DNA of 64,000 nt, from positions 15,681,501 to 15,745,500 of the forward strand of contig NC_092569.1 in NCBI RefSeq assembly GCF_037975245.1. Reading direction: 5' to 3'. A program made the position numbers and the translations under genes. Shown one piece after another: positions 31,556 to 42,249 of the stretch. Numbering within the stretch: position 1 is the stretch's first letter; every line of letters starts with the position of its first letter. Source of the stretch: Apostichopus japonicus. Its lineage: Eukaryota > Echinodermata > Holothuroidea > Aspidochirotida > Stichopodidae. Below the pieces are notes generated by a model. It made no database searches. It was not told where the DNA came from and saw only the letters and a program-made list of their open reading frames with translations.

Positions 31556-32899
31556 TCCTTATGAAAACGTTTAATAACTTTTGCTCAATGTATCTACTAG
31601 AATAAGTAACCATCCTGACTATATTTTATTTAAACAGAACTATAACTTTTCTAGTTAATTCAAGTTCGGTGTTACAGTGTACATTTAATAGTCTTCCGTA
31701 CTGACCCTAAGCATGCTAGACAATCCATTAACAGACTCAATGTCACTGCCACCTTCATGGCATTTGTCGCTCAGTGAAAAATGTAATTCTTAAAGTTTAC
31801 ACTTCCCAATGTCAGGCGATGATTTCAATTACCAGACTCAACAGTAAGATATTTTTTTCTTCAAGTTGTCAGCAACTTTCTGCATGCCAAAATTCGGGAC
31901 CAACGCAAATGTCTCTTTTAGCAACCACTGATATTAAATGAAAGTATTGCAACTAAAGATCTTATTTCATCTCAAGATGTTTTCCCGTTACCATACTCAA
32001 TGATAGATATCACAATGAATTGGACATTTCGAGAATAAAAGTTGAATACTTTGAATAATTATGAAGTGCAATATTTATTCCTATAAATTTTTCTCATAAT
32101 TTATCAGATAATAATGTCTGTTTTAACTGTTTCTGTGTCCATGGCCTACATTTTTGCTTCAAATTGTTTGTAATATAATTAATTAAAATCGAGAACACTT
32201 TATCCAAGCCGCCTTCTTTTTTCTGTTGTTATTTCACGCTTTTGATACTCTTAAACAGAATAAATGGATAACTCCAAACCAAAAACGAAAGAGTAATTAA
32301 TAGAAGTGTCATTTAAACACAAACCTATTAATAAGTATCACTCAGAAAAACATCCCAAAACAGCCAAACTTATTCATTGCTATACTTAAAATCAATCGAA
32401 ACCATATTTAAAACATAAATTATTCATTCAATAATGTGTCTTCCCTATTATTTTATTTAGAGTCATTTTGGGACCTGCATTTGTAATTCTGTGATGTCTT
32501 AACCGTAGTGTCACTAAAATCAGAAACCTTTTACCCTTTTTGATTTTCTTTCTTGATATTTTCAAGGTGGAAAACTGAAAACCATATTTTCTGACGGAGG
32601 TGACCTCATCTCCCCCCCCCCCGTCCCCTCCATGCACACCCACCTACATGAGAGTCACCATAAACAATTTCAGGACCACACCGTAGTCCTCCCCACCTCC
32701 ACACACATTTTACAATATTGCATCCGCCATTATATACAGCATATACTTTATACTGCGAATGTACGTGTAATATCCTTTAGCACGTAACCGGCTTCTAACA
32801 TACTAAAAAAATATGTTTATATTAATGGATGCTTCGATTTATACTTTCATGTATTTGCTACACTACTATGGAACGCGAAAAGGACTACAACATATGATG

Positions 32900-33120
32900 A
32901 TGTTTATGATGATCTAATTTTATACGTTCATGTACTAAAAACTTACGATCATGTACTAAACATATACGATGATGTACTAAAAAACTAAGATGTACATCAA
33001 AACATATACGATGATGTACTAAAAAACTAAGATGTACATCAAAACATATACGATCATGTACTGAAAACGTAAGATGTACATCAAAACATATACGAGCATG
33101 TACTGAAAACTTGTGATGAT
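32900..33120. repeat. Left-arm tandem repeats of the 7.9-kb element
   Basis: About nine degenerate units alternating between ACGATSATGTACTRAAAAC and AAGATGTACATCAAAACATA. The unit contains internal palindromes (GTACATGATC, GATGTACATC). The right arm at 40540-40730 has the matching array in inverse orientation. Confidence 0.85.
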
Positions 33121-33400
33121 GATGAAAAAGCGGAAGTTACATAAAAGTGGCGTATGAATATCCATTTTTGTCGTTTGAATACGCGTATGAATATTCATAT
33201 ATGGGGCGGTGCTTATATTGGATGAATACACGGGGTCGCTATTATTTTGCTCCTGGTACGAAGGTTAGTCGCAACGTACGTAGTCATATACTTTCGTTGA
33301 AATAATAATACATGTAATGTTAAGGATAGCCTAGCTTAAGTATGTGTATAGGCCTGCCTTACTTAGCCTACGCGGGATTTTTAAAATAAAACAATATACG

Positions 33401-34344
33401 GGTCACACTAATTAGCGTCAACTCACGACAACTCACGACAACTCAAGACAACTCAAGACAACAGGTTTAAAATACCATCAAATACCATCAAATACAATTG
33501 ATGTTATCAGAGTATATCTGGAAACACGTTTAAAAGTGACTGGAACCAGCGTGCATACAGATCTTTCACGGGAAAAAATGTTTTTGTCGTAAAAATCGCC
33601 AACTTTTTTCTAACGTTGAATTGGACGACAAGATGCCATTGCGCTTGCGCAATGACATTGGACCGAACCATTACACTACAGGTAAGTGTAATTTTTCAAT
33701 TGAGAATGGTGCCCACACACTGGTAACTTGGCAAAAGGCGAAAATGATAGTAAGCAAGACTCTGTAAAGTTAATAATAACATATGTAAATTACAATGGAA
33801 AAACAATAAGTAGTATTCATTATTTTAAAAACATTCAATGATTTGACGGAGAGAATAATAAAACCGGGCAAAATGATAGTAAGCAAGACTCTGTAAAATT
33901 AATAATAACATATGTAAATTAAAATGGAAAAATAATAAGAAGTATTCATTATTTTAAAACATTAAATAATTTGATTTGGAGTTCATTCACCATACTTTGG
34001 TGCTTTATTTCTACGACAACCCACCTTACCGACACTGTACACAAGGTACTTTACAAACCTAGCACAAACCCACCCATATTATAATGGTTCGGTCCGATGG
34101 CATTGCGCAAGCGCAATAGCATCACGTCGTCCAATTCAACGTTACGAAAAAGTTGGCGATTTTTACGACAAAAACATTTTTTCCCGTGAAAGATCTGTAT
34201 GCACGCTGGTTCCAGTCACTTTTAAACGTGTTTCCAGATATACTCTGATAACATCAATTGTATTTGATGTTATTTTAAACCTGTTGTCTTGAGTTGTCTT
34301 GAGTTGTCGTGAGTTGTCGTGAGTTGACGCTAATTAGTGTGACC
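33401..34344. mobile_element. Foldback/MITE-like element with 260-bp TIRs
   Basis: Begins GGTCACACTAATTAGCGTC and ends with the exact complement. The inverted arms run about 33401-33668 and 34083-34344 and differ by only a handful of bases and one small deletion. Arm ends carry four tandem ACAACTCACG/ACAACTCAAG units. The 415-bp centre contains a tandem duplication of period about 129 bp (33740 and 33869, both with ATGATAGTAAGCAAGACTC). There is no open frame, so it is non-autonomous. It sits inside the 7.9-kb element. No target-site duplication is evident. Confidence 0.85.
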
Positions 34345-35216
34345 GCTACTACTAGCTATAAGAAATGGATTCCCAAGATGCTACAAAAAAACGTTACATT
34401 TTTTGTTTACATGATTTAACGTTACTTCTCATTATCGATGAGAGAAACTGAGAACGAACCTCTGCCTCCACTATTATTACTACAGTGTCTAGTTTAGCCT
34501 AGGCCAGTAGTAGGGCCTATACTAAGTCTGTAGTACTAGTATAGGGTACTTAGCCTACTATTTACTCGCACTACCAAGGCCAGGAAGGCTAAACGCTCTT
34601 ACTTTTCTTACTATTTCTTCACAGTCATAGTCTTATCAAATTGCAACAAGTCTATGTTCTTGATACAGTGCTAACTAACGTTCACGCATAGATACTTTAC
34701 ACTAGACTTTACAAGGCATGGGCTATGAATGATGGCAGTGATTTCGTATGCTGTAGCCTAAATCGTGAGGCCTATGTTCAGGCGGTTCCCGTTAGTTTCC
34801 TGCCCTAAATAACGTTAGTTTCCTCCCCTAAAAACGTTTCTTACCTCCTAGATCATAGGGAGGAAATTATCATTTTGCCAGGGACGAAGTTGATGAAAGC
34901 ATATTGGCTAGGCTATGTGGAAAGAATAAATTTAGTAGGCCTAGGCCTAGGTCCTAAGTGCAATAACTGTAGGAATTTCTTTTCCTTTCTACCTTTACTA
35001 CAAATATCTCTTCCCATACAGCCTAGCCAATTTGCCTCCCTTGAAAAGTGTTTCTTTCATTGAAATCGTTATTTTCTCTCCTTAATCTAAAATTACAGTT
35101 ACTTCAGTACCTAACTCTTTCTACGTAGCCTAGCCAAATGTCTTCTTGCTTGAATTTCTCCCCTGAGAAACATTACTTTCCTCCCTGATAGTTTACTTTT
35201 GTGATTCTATTTTCAG

Positions 35217-35498
35217 GTTTACAAGAAATTCTCAAAGTCTGCAGGCAGATGGACCTGTGTTCCTGTTATGGAAAAGAATAGTAACAAGCACATTCCGCAA
35301 CTGATGGACATATTTAGACGGAGGCTTGATGATGTCAATTCTGAACTAGGAGGTGTTGTTCTTGCCGAGGATGACCCAAGGCACATCTCTGGTACAATTC
35401 GCCCGAGCCAACCTCCATCAGTTTCTTTTATAGCATCTTGCAAGTCATCAGAGCAGGATGGGACCAAGCTCTACTTTGTAATGAGTCTAATCTATTAG
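35217..35498 (+). CDS. Possible coding exon inside the 7.9-kb element
   Basis: A good acceptor (GATTCTATTTTCAG) is followed by 93 open codons: VYKKFSKSAGRWTCVPVMEK at the start, FRRRLDDVNSELGG and HISGTIRPSQPPSVSF in the middle, then a TAG. Composition looks protein-like (mixed charge, few rare runs), unlike the surrounding low-complexity frames. I do not recognise a family and found no partner exon. It could be the last exon of an element-encoded protein or a captured host exon. The tail of the exon is duplicated about 135 bp downstream without its reading frame. Confidence 0.35.
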   Translation, partial: VYKKFSKSAGRWTCVPVMEKNSNKHIPQLMDIFRRRLDDVNSELGGVVLAEDDPRHISGTIRPSQPPSVSFIASCKSSEQDGTKLYFVMSLIY

Positions 35499-35700
35499 TC
35501 TTCCTTGCATCAGCAAGTGATATCATTTTTTTCTTTGGTGGGGGGGGGGGGGAATGGAAATGTTGCACAGCTTGTTGCAAGCCATCAGAGCAGGATGGGG
35601 CCTAGTTCTACTTTGTAATAAGTCAAATCTATAAATCTTCCTCGCTTCAGCAAGTAACATTATTTGGGGGTGGGGGGGGGGGGGGTAGATTGGAGTGATT
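35440..35700. repeat. Tandem duplication, about 135-bp period, each copy ending in a G run
   Basis: Both units share TGCAAGYCATCAGAGCAGGA, CTCTACTTTGTAATRAGTC, ATCTTCCT and TCAGCAAGT and end in a run of 11 or more G (35539, 35665). A third G run lies at 35751. Confidence 0.8.
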
Positions 35701-36239
35701 GAAACCTGCATGTCTCCTACAACTTTGCAGTAATTTAAAAAGAAGTAGGGGTGGGGGGGGGGCTTCTTTTCTCAAAGTCATCAGTCATGCCAATTGATAT
35801 AAAACATAATGCATGTACTAGTTTGGAATCAGATTTGGACTCGAAGAACTATTCCTTGTTTTAAATTTTTGTTGTTGTAAAGATCAGCAGACTTAATCTA
35901 AGCACATTCATCAATAAAAAAGGAGCAGTTAATTGAACTTGTTATGTGTATTGAAGCTTATTAATGTCCATGTTTCAGAATAAATTAGCACATTAAATTG
36001 GAAGATTTTGCAGATTGAAGTAAGAACAGCAGTGAAAGAAACTGTGTGTTTATTCAAAGCTCTGAACCGTTAAGTCAAAGAACACAGACAAATAGAGAAA
36101 ACCATGATTACGTCTTTCACAAAAAGAAAATGTAATACTAATAACATGTCTAAAATCTTACTTATCTTAGATCATGGTGGAAACAAGTCTATATTTGGCA
36201 AGGAATACAACTGATCAAGAAATACAGAACTGAATTACC

Positions 36240-36880
36240 AGTGAATGATAAAGTCAAGGAAATACAGGCTATCTTTGACCCAAGATAACTTTGACCTATG
36301 GAAAACAATAGCAATCAAATACTCTCTAAGGGCTACTTATTAAAATGTAACAGTAAACCAACTTCTCTTCTTGAGATATGGCATTAGCACTAATGGTCGT
36401 AAGCATAACAATGGGATTATCTACCCACCGAGTGTTATCAACATTTGCCATGAAACCAACTTTCACTTCTTGGGATATAAACTATTGTCCTCAAAATGAC
36501 CTTCATGATTAACAAAATGTAATTACCTACTCACCAAGGGCCACCTATATAGCAAGTTTGAAGTTCAACCAACTTTCACTTCTTGATATTGTTTATAAGG
36601 TTTCAAGAGCTGAACATTTGTTGACCTAAAATGACCTTTTACCTCCATGAAAAACAATAGGGTTCATCTACTTACCAAGTGCTATCTACATAGCAAGTTG
36701 GATGTCCAACCAACTAACACTTTTTGAGATACTGTTTTTACACAGATTTCAAATGTTGACCTCAAATGACCTTTGAACTCGATGAAAAACAATAAGGATC
36801 AATTAGGAACAATAAAGATTACATATACCAAGTTTGAATTCAAGCAACTTGTACTTCTTGAGATGTTGTGTGTACATATA
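36240..36880. repeat. Degenerate tandem array, about 130-150 bp period, four to five units
   Basis: Recurring blocks in the same order: TGACCTTTGACCTCCATG-like, AAAAACAATAGGGTTCATCT, ACTCACCAAGGGCCACCT, AGCAAGTTTGAAGTTCAACC and AACTTTCACTTCTTGAGATA. Units are seen near 36290, 36410, 36520, 36640 and 36780. It resembles an old satellite-like interspersed repeat. Confidence 0.75.
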
Positions 36881-37316
36881 TCAAAAAAGAGTGCCGGATG
36901 GGTTTCAAGCAGTTGCATTACCAGTTGTCGAGGCTGTTGAACATCTACATTACCAACCATTGCCTAAGAAGAAAAGTGAAGAAAAAAGAGTATCATTTAT
37001 TTTGTTTAAGTTACAATATCATTGCTTTTGATGATAGACAGCACTGATTGATTGTGTCGCTTTTGGTGTTTAATATACATGTGATATAAGAAGATAGACT
37101 TAAAATATATTGTTTGAAAACTACACCAAGTACTACGAAGTGCTCTGTTTTTCAAAACTTGCTTTCAGACAAACTGTGTTTTGCTTCCAAAAAGGATTAG
37201 CAAATATAACCCTTTGATAATTGATGTCACTGTAAAATAACTATTTTCAGTATCACAATGTTGAATACTTATCTTGCTAGTATTCTATAATTGAGCAGGC
37301 CATTCTGTTATTACAC

Positions 37317-38779
37317 CAGGCGCGTATCCGGGGGGGGGGCGTTGGGGGCGCGCGCCCCCCGACTAAGAAAAAAATGGAGAGAAAAAAAAGAGAAGAAGAA
37401 GGGAAAAAGAGGGGAAAAAAGAGGGGGAAGAAGAGGATGGAAGGAAGGGAAAAGAAAAATAAGAAAGAAAAAGGAGGGAACAGAAGAGAACTTATAAAAG
37501 TGTGCTATGAAAGCAACTGTGGCTGGTCTTGAACTCGACCGAGTCGTCGGGAAACATGACGCATTTTGGTATGAGCCCAGGATCTATATGCAAACTGCGC
37601 ACTAGACATAATTTATGTCCTTCGATGCAACACTGTCATGCAGAGATAAAATGTTGTACAACGCGAACTGAATGCTAATCGTTACCTTACCCCTAGAACC
37701 GTAACTCATACGATGAATCTAAAAATAAAAATTTCGCATGCGATTTGAGAATTATGAATATCATGTAGCGGATCCAAAGGTGTATCATTGCCGACGGGGG
37801 GGGGGGGGGGGTGGGCGGGGCAGACGCACACATCACTTCTTGAGATTGTTCCCACCTGCATGAAAACACGCGCCCCACAACCGTACGCCCACCCCTCTAA
37901 TCGCTTCCCGATGAGTTACGAAACCAGACCCATCGTATACAAAAGTATACTTGGATTATTTGTCCCCTGATTTTTTCTGCAGATGGCCAGTATTTCCCCA
38001 AACTAAATTTCTAAGCCATGAGATTTAAAAACTTAAGGAGGTTTGGGAGCATCATTGGGTCTGAGAAGTGTTATTTCCGGTGATCTGGGAGGTATATTTG
38101 CCAAAATTTTCTTGTACGCTACGCGCGAACCCATGGTCGCGCTCCGCTTAGATAATATCAGAGAACAGACACGCGTCCACACCATTATCCAAGACTGATA
38201 TGTGCCCATGCACCAAAAAAATAACTGTGTCTAATTTTTCGAAATTTCCCTGACCAACATTCCTAACACATTCTTCCCTCTTCTCGTGCAATTTTGACCG
38301 GTCTGTAGGGGTTGAAGGAGGTTTTTCTGTATTGGCTGTCCATAGATGAAATTTTGTGCAACATTGGTATGTTTTGAAGTGAATTTATTTCACAAGAAGT
38401 GTGAATTTTCAAATTCTGAACGATTAATGGGCTTAAAACCTTGAAAAGTAGGGCTGACGGGTATTGTGGGCCGCGATGTAGAATCACCTACAAAAGCAAT
38501 GATCCACAGGAGATGTGATGAGGTCGAACATGATGTGTGACTGGTGAAAATCTTCAAGAAGGTTATGGATGGATAAATAATATTGGGAAAATACTTGGTT
38601 TACTCAGGCAAAAGTGAACATCTAGTTGGTCATTTTCAAGCCCGATATGTGCCATTTCCGGTGATCTGGGGGGTGTCAAAACCAGAAATTTTCTTGTACG
38701 CTGCGCGCCAACCGATGGTGGCGCTCCGCTTAGATAGTCATTCGCGCCCCCCGGGTTAGAAAATCCTGGATATGTCCTG
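37317..38779. mobile_element. Non-autonomous hAT-like element (copy A)
   Basis: The left end CAGGCGCGTATCCGGGGG and the right end CCTGGATATGTCCTG are imperfect inverted repeats of the pattern CAGGNNNRTATCC. TACAC flanks both sides (37312-37316, 38780-38784), which would be a 5-bp duplication. The interior has two copies, about 600 bp apart, of a block with ATTTCCGGTGATCTGGG, TTTTCTTGTACGCT and GCGCTCCGCTTAGATA. The same block ends the element at 51303. A purine-rich GAAA tract follows the left end. No transposase frame is visible. The assignment to hAT rests on the CAGG terminus and the relation to copy B. Confidence 0.6.
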
Positions 38780-40780
38780 TACACTGAGTTTAATGTTTAA
38801 AGAATTACCAGCTGTTACTTTGCACCAAATCCCACAATTATGCATATTGAAACGTACCCTTATATTTCCCATTCGCTCCTGTTGGTGTTCTTCTACCTGC
38901 CTCCTAGCTGCAGCTGCTGTTAGCCGGGTTGTCCCTTTGTCTGGTGTTACCTGAGCTAACCTCTCCGTCCTCTACTTTTGCCAGCCCACCATGGTGTTTC
39001 CTCACCAGATGGTTGCTAAGAAGGTCGCAAAAGGTTACAAATTATAAACGTGTCTTTGGATCAGCTGCTAAAATTTATTGCTCTCATTTACTGGTGACAT
39101 ATGACTACATGCTATATATCACTTTCATGGAATGGTTGTACACTTTACTATAACATTTATAGAACAGCAGACATTGCATGTTGCCCTAGGTTTCAGTTTC
39201 CCGACCTGTTAGTTCCTCCCCTGAAAATGTTAGTTTCCTCTCCTAAAAACGTTACTTTCCTCCCCAACATCAAGGTAGTAAAGTATGGCATTCAGGTTAG
39301 GAAACTAATATGCTTGTTGAATGAAACTTAAAAAAAAGGTTACTTACTACACTCACACATAATCATAAAAATCGCCTAAATCATCAATTGCAATTACTAC
39401 AGTTTTGCAAAGCACTTGCTACAAAGCACTTCCTAAATCTCCACATGGCCTAGCCAGTATGCCTTATTGCATTCCCTTATGGGAAACGTTACTTTGCTCT
39501 CCTGAAAAACGTTATTTTCTCCCATGTTGTTAGAGGAGGAAGCTAACGTTTTTCATGGGAGGAAACTAACGGATCCGGAAACTAACGGCCTCCATTGCGC
39601 TACACTCATCATAGCTACATTGCTTTTAGTGCACAATTCACAGCGTGTACATAACGTTATTCAGGCCTAACCAGTGTAAGTCACACACTAATAGGTCTGA
39701 TTGTACTACAGTAACTAGCCTATGTAACACCGAGTAGAGTGATACAATATCGTTCTAGAGAATGTTACGTACCGATCGAGTTCTTGCTGATTCAATGACT
39801 TTCTCTCTTATGTATCCTTGCTACAAAGCAGGTTTTATTTTCACGGAGCGACGAATTTTCTTGGGTTTTTAGGGCATCGTATGCAATTAGATATGCCGTA
39901 ACTGTCCCTTCGCGCAATACGTATCTCCTCAGCTGATTTTTGTTTACTGTTTACCTTGCTATTCAAAGTACCTTTTCCGTTATACATATTCACAAGGTTC
40001 CTTGATTGGGAGGAGTCTATCGAAGTCAAAGTTTCAAAATACGAAAACCAGAAAATGTCATATTTTTGCACTTTTCGGGAATAGTTTGAGTTGAAACTTT
40101 ACAGTAAGCTTAGTTTACGTCATTGGTATAGTATCCTAGTATTGGAAAATCTCGAGAATCGACGCCTTTAATACTATTTGTTACTTAGTGTACATTCGTA
40201 CACAAATGTAGTATACTGTATACCTTCCAAACGTACGTACGTTCAAATGCCAAAACAATTTTCGCGGTCTGCTAAATATTCATACACATAGCTATTAAGT
40301 ATTATTACAGCCAATCCTCAGTGAATATCACACACTTCAAATTAATAATATAGTATGCTACCGGTACCCGTTGATTACAAAGTACCGTACCCCTAGGAAT
40401 ATCAAAGTTGATATCGAAGCCCCGCCCCTAGTGGTTCTTAATGAGTTTATACTGAATATTCATACGCGTATGCAGACGCCACATATGAATATACATACGC
40501 GTATGCAGACGCCACTTTTTTTGAACATCACTTTATTAGTACATGATCGTATTTGTTTTGATGTACATCGTACGATTGTAGTACATGATCGTATACTTTT
40601 AGTACATGATCGTATACTTTTAGTACATGATCGTATATGTTTGGTACATGATCATAAATTTTAGTACATGATCGTGTATTTTTAGTACATGATCATAAGT
40701 TTTCAGTACATGATCGTATAAAATTAGATCATCATTAACATCATCATATGTTGTGGTCCTTTTCGCGTTCCATACACTAC

Positions 40781-42249
40781 AGCCTACCAAACATAACACG
40801 ATGACTTCATTATCAAATGAGACCAAGAAGAAAAAAAAATCCAAACAGATTAGAAAATCTCAAGACTATGGCTTCCTTATATGTACATAGTCAATACAAA
40901 ACATCTATGATTAATATTTAACCTTTTTATTTAAACGTATTCTCATTGGGCTTTGAGCGGCTATGAAGTCGACAACCTTCATCAATCTCTAGTTGTTTAA
41001 TAACTGCGTTTTAGCAAACCTATTGAAAAAAAAGCCACCTTTTCGAATCGAACAATATCGCTTGCTTGAAATATAACGACATCATACAAAAAATATATAG
41101 TATATTGCAATCGGAGATGGTTCGGTGATTGTAAAATCAAGCCATACATATTTTCATTTCTCTCGGAAGAAGTAAGGATCGGCAGAAGAGGAAGTATTCA
41201 ATTTGATCTTGTTCGGATGGTTAAGGTTAGTAAAGATTTTAACGCTTTTCTTTTCTTCTTCGTAATATTCAAAAAATAAAAATAAAGAACATGTTTACAT
41301 GTTTATTACATATTCCAATTCTGAGGATGTACGTACAAATGGTAATTTAGCTATATATAAATAAATGTTAAATAAAAAAATGTTTTATTTGACCATTATC
41401 TCATATTAATTTTAGGCATGTCATGCAGTTTCTATAGTAAGGTATTGTTTTCATAACTGAAATTGCAATTAAATATAAAGTCAATATATTTTGACTACAC
41501 ATTTTTTTTTACTACACAATATATTTATAGTAAAGTAGTGTTTTCATTACTTAGATTGCAATAAATAAAAAATCAATAAACAATAGTTAAATTTACATCA
41601 TCTCTACAGATTAAATAACTTATTTTGTCTACAAAATATGTCATGTCACAATGAATATTTTTGAGAAAGACAAGGAAGATAAACTAAGTGATTTAAAAAA
41701 TTGTTATTCGTAATAATCGTGATAAAAGATAAACGTTGCAAATCCATGATTTCTCGAATGAGGGGGCCCATATGAACTTCGTCTTTGTTTAAAAATAAAG
41801 CAGTTGTATTAAAACCAATACATCTGCTATCTATAATATATTTGGAAGTCCAATGGTTGGGGGGGGGGGGGGAGACGTTTGCCCTATAGCATAAGCCCGA
41901 AGCAGACATGGGCAAGGTAGTGAAGATTATGATGAAAAGATAAACCGAAATCAGCTTCTTTGTTTCGACAATAATTTCTATTTTTCATTAAAAAAATGGA
42001 CGTTTTAAATCTAGAGAATGTTCCAATGTCGTAAACCTAACGAGATGCATCATATAGGCTGTACTTTCATTGAAAAGACTGAATTTAGTGTTAGGTTTCC
42101 AGCCCGCATATTAAGATGATATACAGAGCAAAAACTGAGTTAAACACATCCAATGCAACGCAGCACTTTTTGTGTCTTTTACAACTCAGACTAGTTTTTC
42201 TTACAATTTATAATCTTCTCTCCGCTTAGGATTTACAAAACCCCCCAAA
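40781..42249. other. Upstream region of the central FReD gene
   Basis: AT-rich, with a G run at 41860. Immediately before the start codon, CTTCTCTCCGCTTAG at about 42216-42230 looks like a splice acceptor, so the coding exon may be preceded by an untranslated exon further upstream. I cannot identify that exon or a promoter with confidence. Confidence 0.4.

Larger units (their letters stand above)
28090..32860. other. Intergenic region without recognised genes
   Basis: AT-rich sequence with G/C mononucleotide runs (28592, 29242, 29446, 29622, 32613), a T-run at 28916, the 168-bp tandem duplication at 30505 and a (TA)n tract at 31428. I found no exon with convincing splice sites or homology. 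Confidence 0.5.
32867..40774. mobile_element. 7.9-kb element with long tandem-repeat TIRs
   Basis: The left end TATGGAACGCGAAAAGGAC and the right end are inverted complements, and the similarity extends some 350 bp inward (32867-33240 and 40420-40774). Both arms consist largely of repeats of a GTACATGATCGTATA-like unit, then ACGCGTATGAATATTCATA. CACTAC lies immediately outside both ends (32861-32866, 40775-40780), a likely 6-bp target-site duplication; an 8-bp reading TACACTAC fits if the left end is moved by two bases. The interior holds inverted blocks containing GTTAGTTTCCTCCCCT (34780-35190 and 39195-39590), a possible exon at 35217, a tandem array and at least two nested elements. No transposase was recognised, so the superfamily is unknown. 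Confidence 0.75.

Noticed and set aside
38772-39153. Possible zinc-finger-like exon (CDLLSNHLVRKHHGG on the minus strand)
   Set aside because: The frame is short, has no second cysteine at proper spacing and no consistent splice partners.
39841-40071. 76-codon minus-strand frame near the right arm of the 7.9-kb element
   Set aside because: It could be a first exon of an element gene, but has no recognisable domain or donor in a useful phase.
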